From DAINPP01 sp963667315 (lineage in GTDB: Bacteria; Thermotogota; Thermotogae; MWEM01): DNA of 64,000 nt. This document shows, piece after piece, positions 27,021-37,000 of the stretch. The notes under the pieces were generated by a model. It had not been told where the DNA came from. It saw nothing but the letters and a program-made list of their open reading frames with translations, and searched no databases. Every line of letters starts with the position of its first letter. Position 1 is the first letter of the stretch. The position numbers were made by a program, and so were the translations under genes. The DNA lies in contig OY763325.1 in assembly GCA_963667315.1 (NCBI GenBank), positions 3,534,001 through 3,598,000 on the forward strand. The letters run 5' to 3'.

Positions 27021-29597
27021 ATGATGCGCTCTATGTTCAGCGGAATTTCAGGACTTAAGGGATTCCAGAGTTCGATGGACGTAATAGGAAACAATATAGC
27101 AAACGTTAATACAGTGGGATTTAAAGTCTCTAGAACAACTTTTCAGTCAATGCTCAATCAGACAGTAGTGGGAGCTAAATCACCTGAAATAGGTGGACGT
27201 GGTGGTACGAACGCCATGCAGATCGGTCTCGGTTCACAGATTGGTTCAATCGGTAAGGTTATGACACAGGGAAGCTTCCAGAACACCGGTAAAAAGACGG
27301 ATCTTGGAATTCAGGGAGATGGTTTTTTTGTTCTTTCCGACGGACTTCAGAGTTTTTATACCCGATCGGGAAATTATGAACTGGATTCGAACGGAAACTT
27401 TATACAGCCTTCAACCGGGATGAAACTCCAGGGCTGGATTTCGAAAGTGGATCCCAAGACCGGTCAGAGATTCCTTGATCTCGATAAGCCACCATCCGAC
27501 CTGTTTATTCAGGCGGGAATGACAATGGGTGCAAAGGCAACATCCAATATGGATCTTGGCGGAAATTTGAACGCAGATGTTGGAATTGAACCCCTTACGA
27601 TTACCGTAAAGAATCCTGATGATCCCACAAAGAACTATAAAGTCAGATTTACATTTGAAAAGAAGGCACCGTTTGATACAAAAAGATTGTTCTCAGGTTC
27701 AACGATTAAATATACATGGAATGCTGAACTGGTTGACTGGAATGCGGATAACCCGAGTGAATTGCCTGAATTGAACAGAACGACCGGTATGGTGGAACTC
27801 AATCAGTTTGGGAATATAGAAAAATTCTTTGAATATCCGACGGATACATTAGCCGGTGCAGCAGGTGGTAACCCGTTCACGTCACCGAGTATTATCAACG
27901 GGGATGCAGAATCAACATGGTTTAACTACAGTCCAACTGTTGGAGCGCCAGCAACTGTTGAAGCATCGGTAAAAGATATATTTGATGCAAATGATGATGG
28001 AATCATGGATAAGATTATAACAAAGGCTCTTTACAATCTGGATGCTGCCGAATATACAGTTCAGAACAGTACAGGTGGCGCGTTGGGAGCAACAGGACAG
28101 ATAGTTAACGCAAGTCTTACGGGAACTTGGAAACCAGCCTCTGGAGATACGGTAAACGTAGCTTACTACGCTCAGGAAGATCAGGCTTATCTTGATACCA
28201 AGACAAAATATAATCTTTCTGGACCCATCCTCAATTCAGAGGGAACAGATGAAATCACCGAAGTAGACATCATCGTATCCGGTCTTGACAACACTGGTAC
28301 AGTTATCGCTACGCCGTTGGTTGCAAACACGGATTACACTTACGATGCAAATACGGGTACGGTTAATATTATCAATCAGAGTGCAGCCGGTCTTGTCGGT
28401 GCTAAGAAACTCAGAATTGAATACTGTTCAAAGGATTCTTTTGTTGCAGATGGAACAAAGAGTTCCTGGCAGCTTACAAAAAAGGCAATCGCGAAACCAG
28501 CGGGATTTGTCACCGGAATATCAACGGCGGGGAATGATTCAAAGATCGATATTGATCTTCAATATACGGTTGATGAATCAAACAGAAGAATTCAGTTTAT
28601 GTCCAATTATCCACCTGCAAATGCAGATCAGTTCTCAATTGAATATGCTAACCCGGACAACCCTCAGGAATTCAATACGATTGGTGTTACGGTTGCTTCA
28701 ACTCTCAAGGCTTCCATTTCAATTCCAAAAACGGGAGATATTAAATTCTTCGATAAAAATGATACGCAGAATTATGTACTTGGTGATTATGTTGCACCAA
28801 AGTATACAACTTCAACAAGAACGTATGATTCACTTGGTAACGCCTATACGGTTTTCCTTGAATTCCAGAAATTAAAAGAAAACCAGTGGGCATGGAAGGC
28901 CAGCGAAGAATCCGGTATTCCAATCAGTTACGTTGATGATGATGAAAAGACATATATTCCAAGTCCCAATGATCTTAGCTCAATTGTCGGTGGTGTTGTT
29001 GAATTTGACTCTGCTGGTAGGGTATCCGCCTTAAAGGCACTCAGACAGAATGGTAAGGTTGAAGATGATATCAACATCGTCAGGATCAAGTTTGATCCGG
29101 GTATTAAGATTGATGATGGGGCTGCACCGCCGCCTGAAGAAGGTGCTACAGAAGTCAGTGCGGCAGTTGATTTTGCAGAACTGGTTCAGTTCTCAAGTGA
29201 TTTCTCCGCTTCTGTCACCGAACAGGATGGGAATGCGATGGGAACATTGCAGAATTTTGCCATCAACAATGCCGGTGAAGTTGTCGGAACGTTCTCAAAT
29301 GGTAAGAGTGAATCACTGGGTCGAGTTGCCGTTGCTATCTTCAACAATCCGGCTGGTTTGACGGAAATGGGTAATACGCTCTATCAGGTTAGTGCAAACA
29401 GTGGTGTTGCTCAGATTGGTCTCGCAGGAGTCGGTGGTCGTGGAACCATTTCACCGGGTGTGCTTGAAATGTCAAACGTTGATCTCGCCGAAGAATTTAC
29501 CGGAATGGTTATCGTTCAGAGGGCTTTCCAGGCAAATGCAAGGACAGTAACAACAGTGGACCAGATTTTGCAGGAACTTGTAAACCTCAAGAGATAA
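27021..29597 (+). CDS. flgE: Flagellar hook protein, unusually large
   Basis: 858 aa, about twice the usual ~400-450. The N-terminus MMRSMFSGISGLKGFQ and block MDVIGNNIANVNTVGFK, and the C-terminus MSNVDLAEEFTGM with FQANARTV, are textbook FlgE and form the hook core (D0/D1). The middle is a greatly expanded variable region on the outer surface of the hook. The second ATG of the ATG-ATG start is equally possible. AGAGGAGG precedes. It closes the operon with a terminator at 29620; flbD, motA, motB and fliL, which often follow, are not here. Confidence 0.95.
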   Translation: MMRSMFSGISGLKGFQSSMDVIGNNIANVNTVGFKVSRTTFQSMLNQTVVGAKSPEIGGRGGTNAMQIGLGSQIGSIGKVMTQGSFQNTGKKTDLGIQGDGFFVLSDGLQSFYTRSGNYELDSNGNFIQPSTGMKLQGWISKVDPKTGQRFLDLDKPPSDLFIQAGMTMGAKATSNMDLGGNLNADVGIEPLTITVKNPDDPTKNYKVRFTFEKKAPFDTKRLFSGSTIKYTWNAELVDWNADNPSELPELNRTTGMVELNQFGNIEKFFEYPTDTLAGAAGGNPFTSPSIINGDAESTWFNYSPTVGAPATVEASVKDIFDANDDGIMDKIITKALYNLDAAEYTVQNSTGGALGATGQIVNASLTGTWKPASGDTVNVAYYAQEDQAYLDTKTKYNLSGPILNSEGTDEITEVDIIVSGLDNTGTVIATPLVANTDYTYDANTGTVNIINQSAAGLVGAKKLRIEYCSKDSFVADGTKSSWQLTKKAIAKPAGFVTGISTAGNDSKIDIDLQYTVDESNRRIQFMSNYPPANADQFSIEYANPDNPQEFNTIGVTVASTLKASISIPKTGDIKFFDKNDTQNYVLGDYVAPKYTTSTRTYDSLGNAYTVFLEFQKLKENQWAWKASEESGIPISYVDDDEKTYIPSPNDLSSIVGGVVEFDSAGRVSALKALRQNGKVEDDINIVRIKFDPGIKIDDGAAPPPEEGATEVSAAVDFAELVQFSSDFSASVTEQDGNAMGTLQNFAINNAGEVVGTFSNGKSESLGRVAVAIFNNPAGLTEMGNTLYQVSANSGVAQIGLAGVGGRGTISPGVLEMSNVDLAEEFTGMVIVQRAFQANARTVTTVDQILQELVNLKR

Positions 29598-29619
29598 ATT
29601 TTTCGGATAACAACATTAT

Positions 29620-29653
29620 AAAAAGGATGGGGGAAAATTCCCATCCTTTTTTG
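29620..29653 (+). terminator. Terminator after flgE
   Basis: AAAAGGATGGG and CCCATCCTTTT with a T-run after it. Confidence 0.85.
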
Positions 29654-29750
29654 ATCTCAAGGGATATTATTCTGTTTATTACAAACAAATCTGTTGTTTT
29701 TAATTTAAAATCTTATGTAATAGCGTTTTTGATAATAAAATAGTTTGATA

Positions 29751-29782
29751 GAAAAGAAGTGCCATTTTTGGCACTTCTTTTC
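29751..29782. terminator. Terminator after the NhaC gene
   Basis: GAAAAGAAGTGCC and GGCACTTCTTTTC, 13 perfect pairs around a 6-base loop. It touches the stop codon of the minus-strand antiporter gene and is followed on that strand by a T-rich stretch. Confidence 0.8.
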
Positions 29783-31092
29783 TATTGTATTCGTTTGCTT
29801 GAATCTTTTATCAATCGATAGATAGGAACGAGAAAGAGAAAAAAGGCAAATGGAATGAATCCGGCATCATATCCCAGCATCTTTGCCGGGATAAGCCCGG
29901 CGACATTCCAGGGGATGGCAACGGACAGAAGGACAGCACTGTCGCCGATATCCAGGGCCAGATCGTATGTATTTTTCCCGTGAATTTTATAGGGCTTTTT
30001 CAGCAGCTGTTCACTCATGATGATGGCAAGGGCCTGTGTTACGCCAAGTGATGCCGTTACGATAGATGTGATGACGGAGGCGAAAAACGGACTTGTTTGA
30101 TGGGTTAAACGTTCGATTCTTTTCTCAAAGGAGACGATCAGATCGGTATGCTCAAACAATCCGGCGAATGCAGAAGAGGCGAGAACGATCAGCATGGCGT
30201 TGAACATCATCGCAATCCCCCCACCTTTGAAAATTTCAAACAGAGGATTTGAAGGATTCAATTCAAAACCGAACAGCATCGTTTTGAATATATCCACCCA
30301 ATCGATATTTTGATAAAAAAGACTGACAAGAAAAGCTGTGATGCTGGATATGATCATGGCAATCTTTACGTTGATCTTTGAAATCACCAATATGACAAGT
30401 ACCAGAATAGGTGTGATATTCCAGAACGAGAGATTAAACGATAACGGGATACTTTCCATGATGTTGTTTTCACCGGGCCGGAACGGCATGAGGAATGAAA
30501 GAATCAGATACAGACCGATGGAGATCATCAAAGGAATCATAGATGTCTTAAACAATTTCCTGATGTTGATATAGATATCCGTTTTAGTGAGTGTTGCGAC
30601 GAGATGGGCACTTGAAGACATCGGAGAATTTCTGTCACCGACATATGCCCCCGCAATGATAGCGCCAACGAGTGGTCCTGGAGCTATATCGCCCGTTTTT
30701 GCCATGATCATCAGGATGACACCAATCGTGCCTACGGTTCCGAAAGATGTTCCGAGAAGGAATGATACGATAACACTGAGAATAAAAGCGAATAAGATGA
30801 AGAGTTCGGGAATCATCAGAGATAGTCCGTTATAGACGATCCAGGCAATAGACCCTGCTGAAAACCACAAACCGATCAGTATCCCTATCAACGTGAATAT
30901 CTGAACGACCGGCCAGGTTTTTAATGCCCCTTTCAACAGCATTTTTATGACAGCAGAAGGTTTCCATCCTCTGTTAACAGCGATTATTCCAAACAGAATA
31001 AGGGCTATCAATAACGGGTAGAGTATAAAAATGTTGAATATCGTACTTAAAATGAGTAAAACAAACACGATTCCGAAAGCTGCTAATATCAT
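29782..31092 (-). CDS. NhaC-family Na+/H+ antiporter
   Basis: 436 aa, hydrophobic throughout, with about 11-12 transmembrane segments. The conserved core GTSFGTVGTIGVILMIMA and the polar block AGAYVGDRNSPMSSSAHLVA are typical of NhaC-type carriers. In this family related members exchange Na+ for H+ or malate-2H+ for Na+-lactate, so the exact substrate is open. GGGTGATGAA precedes the ATG. Single-gene unit. Confidence 0.85.
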   Translation of the reverse strand: MILAAFGIVFVLLILSTIFNIFILYPLLIALILFGIIAVNRGWKPSAVIKMLLKGALKTWPVVQIFTLIGILIGLWFSAGSIAWIVYNGLSLMIPELFILFAFILSVIVSFLLGTSFGTVGTIGVILMIMAKTGDIAPGPLVGAIIAGAYVGDRNSPMSSSAHLVATLTKTDIYINIRKLFKTSMIPLMISIGLYLILSFLMPFRPGENNIMESIPLSFNLSFWNITPILVLVILVISKINVKIAMIISSITAFLVSLFYQNIDWVDIFKTMLFGFELNPSNPLFEIFKGGGIAMMFNAMLIVLASSAFAGLFEHTDLIVSFEKRIERLTHQTSPFFASVITSIVTASLGVTQALAIIMSEQLLKKPYKIHGKNTYDLALDIGDSAVLLSVAIPWNVAGLIPAKMLGYDAGFIPFAFFLFLVPIYRLIKDSSKRIQ

Positions 31093-31172
31093 TTCATCAC
31101 CCGAAATTGAAGACGGATTTAATTCGGTTTATGTATCGTCTTCTCTTGACGATCTTTATCTCCTATGTAAAA

Positions 31173-31205
31173 TAAAAGTAGATGGTGTTTTTCGGAAACA
31201 CCATC
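31173..31205 (-). terminator. Terminator after the CoA-disulfide reductase gene
   Basis: GATGGTGTTT and AAACACCATC, 10 pairs with a 5-base loop; on the minus strand TACTTTTATTTT follows. Confidence 0.8.
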
Positions 31206-31263
31206 CACTCCTGAATTTTTATCTTCGTTGATTTTTATATTTTAATTGACATCACTTAATTTT

Positions 31264-32925
31264 TTATAAAAATTTCTTCGTTGCCATGTTGTAAACGGTG
31301 AATCCGCCGCTGATATTTTTTACTTTGAAGCCATTTTGTTTCAATGTTCTGTAAGCAAAATAACCTCTTGCACCTATTGCGCAGAAGATATAGATTTCTT
31401 TTTCTTTGTCAAAAGCGTTGATATTTTTTCTGATTGCGGGGAGCGGGATGGTCATGAGATTGTCAGCGTCTATCGTTCCCAGCATTTCAAGTTCATCGGG
31501 GTTTCTGACATCAAGTAGAATCTTGGAATTGTCATTTCTGGCTTCGTAGGCATCTTTCCAGCTGACAACCTCCACATCACCTTTGATGATATTGTTGGCG
31601 ACGTACCCGACGATGTTAACCGGGTCTTTAGCCGAGCCAAATGGTGGGGCATAGGAGAGTTCCAGCTTTTCAAGATCGGCAACTTTCATTCCCATTTTGA
31701 TAGCGGTTGCGAAGATGTCAATTCGTTTGTCAACACCCTTTGCGCCAACAATCTGAACACCGTATATTTCTCCGTTTTTCCCGAACAGGGTCTTGATGAT
31801 CAACGGCGTTGCACCGGGATAGTATCCGGCGTTTGATTTACCGATCGTGAAGGTTTCCATGAAATTGATACCGGCATCGTGAAGCTGTTTTGAATTTAAT
31901 CCTGTACAGGCGACGGTTTTGCTGAAAATCTTTGTGATGGCTGTTCCGATAGCCCCTTCGTATTTTTCTGTTTCAAATCCGAGCATGTTTCCGGCAACGA
32001 TTCTTGCCTGTCTGTTTGCCGGACCTGCAAGGGGGATATTAACCTGTGTCTTGAGTATTCCGTGTGTGATCTCAACGGCATCCCCGACGGCGTAGATACT
32101 TTCATCGGAGGTTTGAAGGTATTCGTTGACCTTAATCCCTCTCTTTCCCATTTCCAGTCCGCAGTCGATAGCGAGTTCTACCTCGGCCTTGACCCCTGCG
32201 GAGAAGATGACGACACCGGTTTCAAATTTCCTGCTACTGTTGAGTATGACTTCAACACCATTTTCCAATGATTTGAATCCTTTAACGGCATCTTTGAGAT
32301 ACAATCTGACGTCATTCTGAATGAGTTCTGCGTGAACCCCGTTCGCCATATCCTTATCGATGTTCAGCAATACCTGATCGGCAAGTTCCACGAGATTGAC
32401 TTCCATCCCTTTATGTCTGAGATTCTCAACCATTTCAAGACCGATGAATCCTCCGCCGATGACTGTCGCGGATTTACAATTCTTTTGTTCAACCCAGTTG
32501 ATGATTTTATCCATATCCGTCACATTTCTCAGTGTAAAAACGCCATCATCGTTAATCCCTTCTATAGGTGGTTTGAAAGGCATGGCTCCGGGGGAGAGGA
32601 GGAGTTTGTCGTAGGCTATGTTTTTTTCTTCCCCGCTGGTCAAATCCTTTATGGTCACTTCTTTTTGTTCTCTGTTTATTTTTGTCGCTTCGGTTTTCAC
32701 AAGGACATTTACATTCATTTTGTTCTTGAATGTTTCCGGTGTGTTCAGTAGCAACGCCTCTCTGACAGGGATAATTCCCCCTACATGATAAGGCAGTCCG
32801 CAGTTTGCAAAGCTGACATGCTCGCCTCTTTCGATAATCGTTATTTCCGTGTTTTCATCAATTCTCCTGAGTCTTGCGGCGGCTGTTGCGCCTCCTGCAA
32901 CGCCTCCGATTATAACTATTTTCAT
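31264..32925 (-). CDS. CoA-disulfide reductase with C-terminal rhodanese domain
   Basis: 553 aa. N-terminal FAD-binding IIGGVAGGATAAARLRR; redox cysteine Cys42 in SFANCGLPY; NAD(P)-binding ATVIGGGFIGLEMVENL; C-terminal dimer domain with YAPPFGSAKDP. The last ~100 residues are a rhodanese domain with Cys515 in FCAIGARGY. This fusion (CoADR-RHD, as in Bacillus anthracis and Shewanella Npsr) reduces CoA disulfides, persulfides or polysulfides with NAD(P)H and is common in anaerobes without glutathione. The protein is probably cytoplasmic and used for thiol balance or sulfur reduction. Confidence 0.93.
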   Translation of the reverse strand: MKIVIIGGVAGGATAAARLRRIDENTEITIIERGEHVSFANCGLPYHVGGIIPVREALLLNTPETFKNKMNVNVLVKTEATKINREQKEVTIKDLTSGEEKNIAYDKLLLSPGAMPFKPPIEGINDDGVFTLRNVTDMDKIINWVEQKNCKSATVIGGGFIGLEMVENLRHKGMEVNLVELADQVLLNIDKDMANGVHAELIQNDVRLYLKDAVKGFKSLENGVEVILNSSRKFETGVVIFSAGVKAEVELAIDCGLEMGKRGIKVNEYLQTSDESIYAVGDAVEITHGILKTQVNIPLAGPANRQARIVAGNMLGFETEKYEGAIGTAITKIFSKTVACTGLNSKQLHDAGINFMETFTIGKSNAGYYPGATPLIIKTLFGKNGEIYGVQIVGAKGVDKRIDIFATAIKMGMKVADLEKLELSYAPPFGSAKDPVNIVGYVANNIIKGDVEVVSWKDAYEARNDNSKILLDVRNPDELEMLGTIDADNLMTIPLPAIRKNINAFDKEKEIYIFCAIGARGYFAYRTLKQNGFKVKNISGGFTVYNMATKKFL

Positions 32926-33017
32926 TCAATCACCCCGTTCGTCTATTTGTAAATTACATATATATACAATATACCTATATGAGAAGAAAATCAAGTCTTT
33001 TGAGAAAAAAGTTTTAA

Positions 33018-33197
33018 TTATGTAATTCTTTCGATATACTCAATTTTTACAATCTTTGTTTTATAGAAAGCCAATTCTTTTATTGAATTGGTATGGATTT
33101 CACGTTTGATTTCAAGATTTATATCCGCCGGATCTATCTCAAGGTGTTCAAAGTGGTTCTTTATCTTAAACGTTACTCTTAAAAAAACTTTTTTCAT
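33018..33197 (-). CDS. Small basic protein, 59 aa, unknown
   Basis: ATG at 33197 preceded by GAAGGA about 9 bases upstream; stop at 33018. Sequence starts MKKVFLRVTFKIKNHFEHLE and ends in KIEYIERIT. It has alternating charged and hydrophobic residues and a predicted beta-alpha look, no Cys, no signal. It fills an otherwise empty 490-base gap, and a minus-strand -10 like sequence (TATACT near 33250) lies upstream, which supports a real gene. No family recognised. Confidence 0.6.
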   Translation of the reverse strand: MKKVFLRVTFKIKNHFEHLEIDPADINLEIKREIHTNSIKELAFYKTKIVKIEYIERIT

Positions 33198-33374
33198 CTA
33201 ACACATCCTTCTGAAATTAGCCCATAAAATATTGCAAAAACGAGAAAAGTATACATACCAGGTCAAGAAATAAATAAAAATAAAAAATATTATTTTCCAA
33301 CAAACCTATCATACACCGTTTAATATACAAAATCAACCTGTGGTTGAATAATCAGGAGGGGATATCGTATTTAG

Positions 33375-33383
33375 TGTTATAAT
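33375..33383 (+). promoter_or_regulatory. Extended -10 promoter for the LexA-like gene
   Basis: TGTTATAAT, 30 bases before the ATG at 33414; no recognisable -35. Confidence 0.55.
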
Positions 33384-33413
33384 GGATACAACTTATAGAA
33401 AGTGATCACGAAG

Positions 33414-34019
33414 ATGAATGAATTTGGAAGATTGTTAAGGGACTTAAGGGAAAAGAAAAAAGAAACACAGTTAAAGCTGTCAAAGATACTTGGGATAACA
33501 CCACAGATGGTTTCAAAGCTTGAAATGGGTAAGAATAAACCCTCAATGGAAATCCTCAAAAAATTATCCGAACATTTTAAAGTCAGCACACAGTATCTTT
33601 TGGGTCTTGAAAACAGGGGGAATAGGAAGAATACGACGGATATGCTGCCGGTTATTGGTGAAATCGCAGCAGGAGAACCGGTATTTGCACGGGAAAATAT
33701 TATCGGATATCTTCCGGTATTTCCCGATATATCCGGTGATTTTTATCTTCTTGTCAGGGGAAAGAGCATGGAACCTCTTATCCTTGATGGCGCCCGTGTG
33801 TTGATTGAAAAAAAACCTCTGTTAAAGCGAGGTGATGTTGGGGCTTTTTTGATAAACGGTGGTGAGGCAGTCATAAAAAGATATTTTCCCGATACTTTTG
33901 GTGTTGTCCTAAGAAGTGAAAACCCCGGATTTGCCCCCCTGTTTTTTAACAGACGGCAATGGGATGAAGAGTGTAAAATTCTTGGTAAAGCGGTCAGAAT
34001 CGTGATAGATATTAAATGA
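33414..34019 (+). CDS. LexA/CI-type repressor (HTH plus S24 peptidase)
   Basis: ATG 33414 gives 201 aa; the in-frame GTG at 33402 is an alternative. Residues ~4-60 are an HTH_XRE domain (LGITPQMVSKLEMGKNKPS). Residues ~75-200 are a LexA-like self-cleavage domain: Ala86-Gly87 in EIAAGEP is the scissile bond, Ser118 in GKSMEP the nucleophile and Lys155 in AVIKRY the general base. Such repressors fall off DNA when RecA filaments trigger cleavage, or control stress genes. No phage genes surround it, so a chromosomal stress regulator is likely. It converges on the sensor kinase with an 8-base overlap. Confidence 0.88.
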   Translation: MNEFGRLLRDLREKKKETQLKLSKILGITPQMVSKLEMGKNKPSMEILKKLSEHFKVSTQYLLGLENRGNRKNTTDMLPVIGEIAAGEPVFARENIIGYLPVFPDISGDFYLLVRGKSMEPLILDGARVLIEKKPLLKRGDVGAFLINGGEAVIKRYFPDTFGVVLRSENPGFAPLFFNRRQWDEECKILGKAVRIVIDIK

Positions 34020-37000
34020 TTTCCTCCTGAAGCAAATTTGATATGGGGATTACTTTTTCCAGGATCATTTGGATTTTTATGCTGTTGTGATCGCCGTTTT
34101 TCAACATATTGTTCATTTGTGTGAAGAGATCAACCAAAGGTTGACCGCCAACATTTGCCGACGTCCCTTTGATCATATGGGATATCTTTTCGATTGTGTC
34201 AAAATCTTCTGAAAGTATGGCATCCTGAAGTTTCTTGATACTATTCTTAAGGCTGTGTGCGTATTCTGAGATAATTTCTTCAATTTCAGAAGGCGATAAT
34301 TCCATAGTGGTCAGATATTTTTCGATCCAGTTCTTAAGAGAAACGGATGTTTTCGGGAGTGTTCGCCTCAAGAGTGCCCGTAACGTATCCAGTCTTATCG
34401 GTTTGGATAAAAATTCGTTCATCCCGGCTTCTTTGGCTTTTTCCTCTTCACCTTTGATACTTCTGGCGGTGAGAGCGATTATTTTAAGATTACTGTTCTG
34501 CCCTTCAATGGATCTGATTTCATGAGCAGCACGATAGCCGTCAATTTCAGGCATCTGAATGTCCATCAGAATTAAATCTATTGATTCCTTGTTTTTGACA
34601 TAAAGGTCGATGGCTTTTTTTCCGTTTTCTGCTTCAAACACCGAAAAGACTCCGATTTTCTTCAGATATTTTTTAATCAATTCACGATTTAATGTGTTAT
34701 CTTCTGCAATCAGAATCGTTCCGGATAAAGCCCCGCTCTTTTCATGTTTTTGTTTTTGATTGATATTTTCGTTGTGATTGCATAAGACTTTCAGCAAAGT
34801 GTTCATCGTTGCAGGTTTTACAAGCTTTCTATCGATAAACCCGTCAACGGTATCTTCTTCGGCTATTCCGGAATCAATAGAACTGTACAGAATGATCATC
34901 GGCTTATTATCAGCTGTCATTTTCAATTCACTCTTCATCTTTTTAATCGTTTCTATCCCGTTCATGTAAGGCATTGCGTAATCCATTATGATCAGATCTA
35001 TAGCATTCATCATGGTTTCCAGTTTTTGTAAGGCCTCAAAACCATTGTGCGAAAGTTCAACCTTAATGTGCCAATGTTTGAATATTTTTGCAAGGATTTC
35101 AAGGTTTTTTCGATTATCATCTACGATCAGTACGGAAGAATACGGGATTTTTTGTGACTGGCATTCCATGGTATCCGAATAATGTAAGTCCACTTCAAAA
35201 GAAAAGCAACTTCCCATTCCCGGATGTGTTTCAATGTTCATCTCACTTCCCATTTTGTCGATGATCTTTTTGGCTATTGAAAGACCCAATCCGGTTCCAC
35301 CATATTTTCTCGTAATAGAATTATCCGCCTGAGAAAATTGCTGTAGAATATCACTTTTTTTATTTTCGGGGATTCCGATACCCGTATCCCTTACAGAAAA
35401 TCTTAACCTGATCAATTTATCGTCTTCATTCCGATTGCTGATTTTCACGGATAATTCGATTTCACCTTTTTCGGTAAATTTGACGGCGTTTGACAAAAAA
35501 TTCAGGATGATTTGTCTGAGTCTGACAGCATCACCATAAACCCGCACAGGAGCTTCCGGAGAATAATCAAAAAGGAGTTCGATATTCTTTTCCTGAGCTT
35601 TTATCTTTATGACTTCTACCGTTCTTTCGAGCATTTCAAGTAGATTGAATTCTTCGTTCTCCAATTCCAGTTTCCCGGCTTCTATTTTGGAAAAATCAAG
35701 GATATCATTGATCAAATCCATCAAAACGATAGATGCGCTTTGAATATTTTGAATATACTGCTGCTGATCTTTATTGAGTGTAGTGGTCATCATAAGATCG
35801 GTAAAACCGATGACCCCATTCAAAGGTGTTCTGATCTCATGGCTCATATTTGCAATGAATTCCGATTTTGCCCGGTTTGCTTCTTGTGCCTTTCTTTCAC
35901 TTTCCAATAGTGCCTTTTCTATTTTTTTTCTTTCACTGACATCAATAAAAGTGCCGAGGACTTTTTTTACCTTACCGTCTATATCCCGTTCAAATGGGAC
36001 ATCATATGTCAATAGCCATTTCCAGCCATCATTTTTCGTTTGAAAACGATATTCCATTGTCCTAAAATAATCTGTTTTACTATTTTGGATCCTATCCATA
36101 TGGCGATTAAATTTGTTTAAATCTTCTTGATGGAATAAGCCATGGAAATTTTTCCCCATGGCATGAATATCATCGAGTGTCCAACCTGTGATGGCCGTAT
36201 AGGATGGATTGATGTATTCATTGTACTGCTTTTCAAAATCATAGATGTATAAACCACTTACAACGGCGTTCAAAATCTTTTTGTTTTCCTCTTCCCTGGC
36301 TTTCAAATTCTCTTCGGCATATTTTCTCTCCGTGATATCCACCCAGTAACTGATATGAAGAATCAGGTCGCTCCGAAGTCTGATGGGCATGTTATACATC
36401 TCCACCCAAAATGGGATACCCTTTTTATTGATAAAGCGTGTTTCAATATGAATTTTTTTACCATTATGAAAATCCTCGGGAAATACGATAGAGGAAGTAT
36501 CCTTTTCCTGCTGAATCCATGGGAAGTTTGATGACATTCCAACACACTCTTCCTGAGAAAAGCCGGTCAACGATTGAAAGGCCGGGTTGACATATTCGAT
36601 GGCTTTTTTGGAATTGAAGATGAGCATTGGATGTGGGGAATTTTCGATCAATGCCTTTGCGTATCTCGAATATTTCCTTGCATCATCTTCTGCTTGCTTT
36701 TGTTGTGTCAAATCATTGTAAATAGCGACGATGCTGCCATCGGGTAATTTGAAAACGTCATTCTCTCGCCATGACTTCAGGGAACCGGAATTATACAGGG
36801 ATATGGGGTGCTGCTGGCTTTTACCGGTCTGCGTTACCGATTTTAAAACTTCAAAAAGACCGAATTCCACCACTCCGGGAAAGATATCGGTGACTTTTTT
36901 TCCGAGTAAATCCGCTTTTTTCATACCATCCAGTCTTTCTCCGGCTTTGTTGTAATCCTTGAAGATGAAATTGATGCCGTCTTCATCTTCAATGGGAGTG

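Noticed and set aside
28285..28875. 196-codon open frame inside flgE
   Set aside because: It is out of frame with a clear flgE, very rich in Arg, Ser and Leu, has no ribosome site and no recognisable motif. It is a shadow of the hook gene's codon use.
33340..33410. Self-operator of the LexA-like repressor
   Set aside because: A weak inverted match (GTTATAAT/ATACAAC) overlaps the -10, but only about five of eight positions agree, too little in AT-rich sequence.
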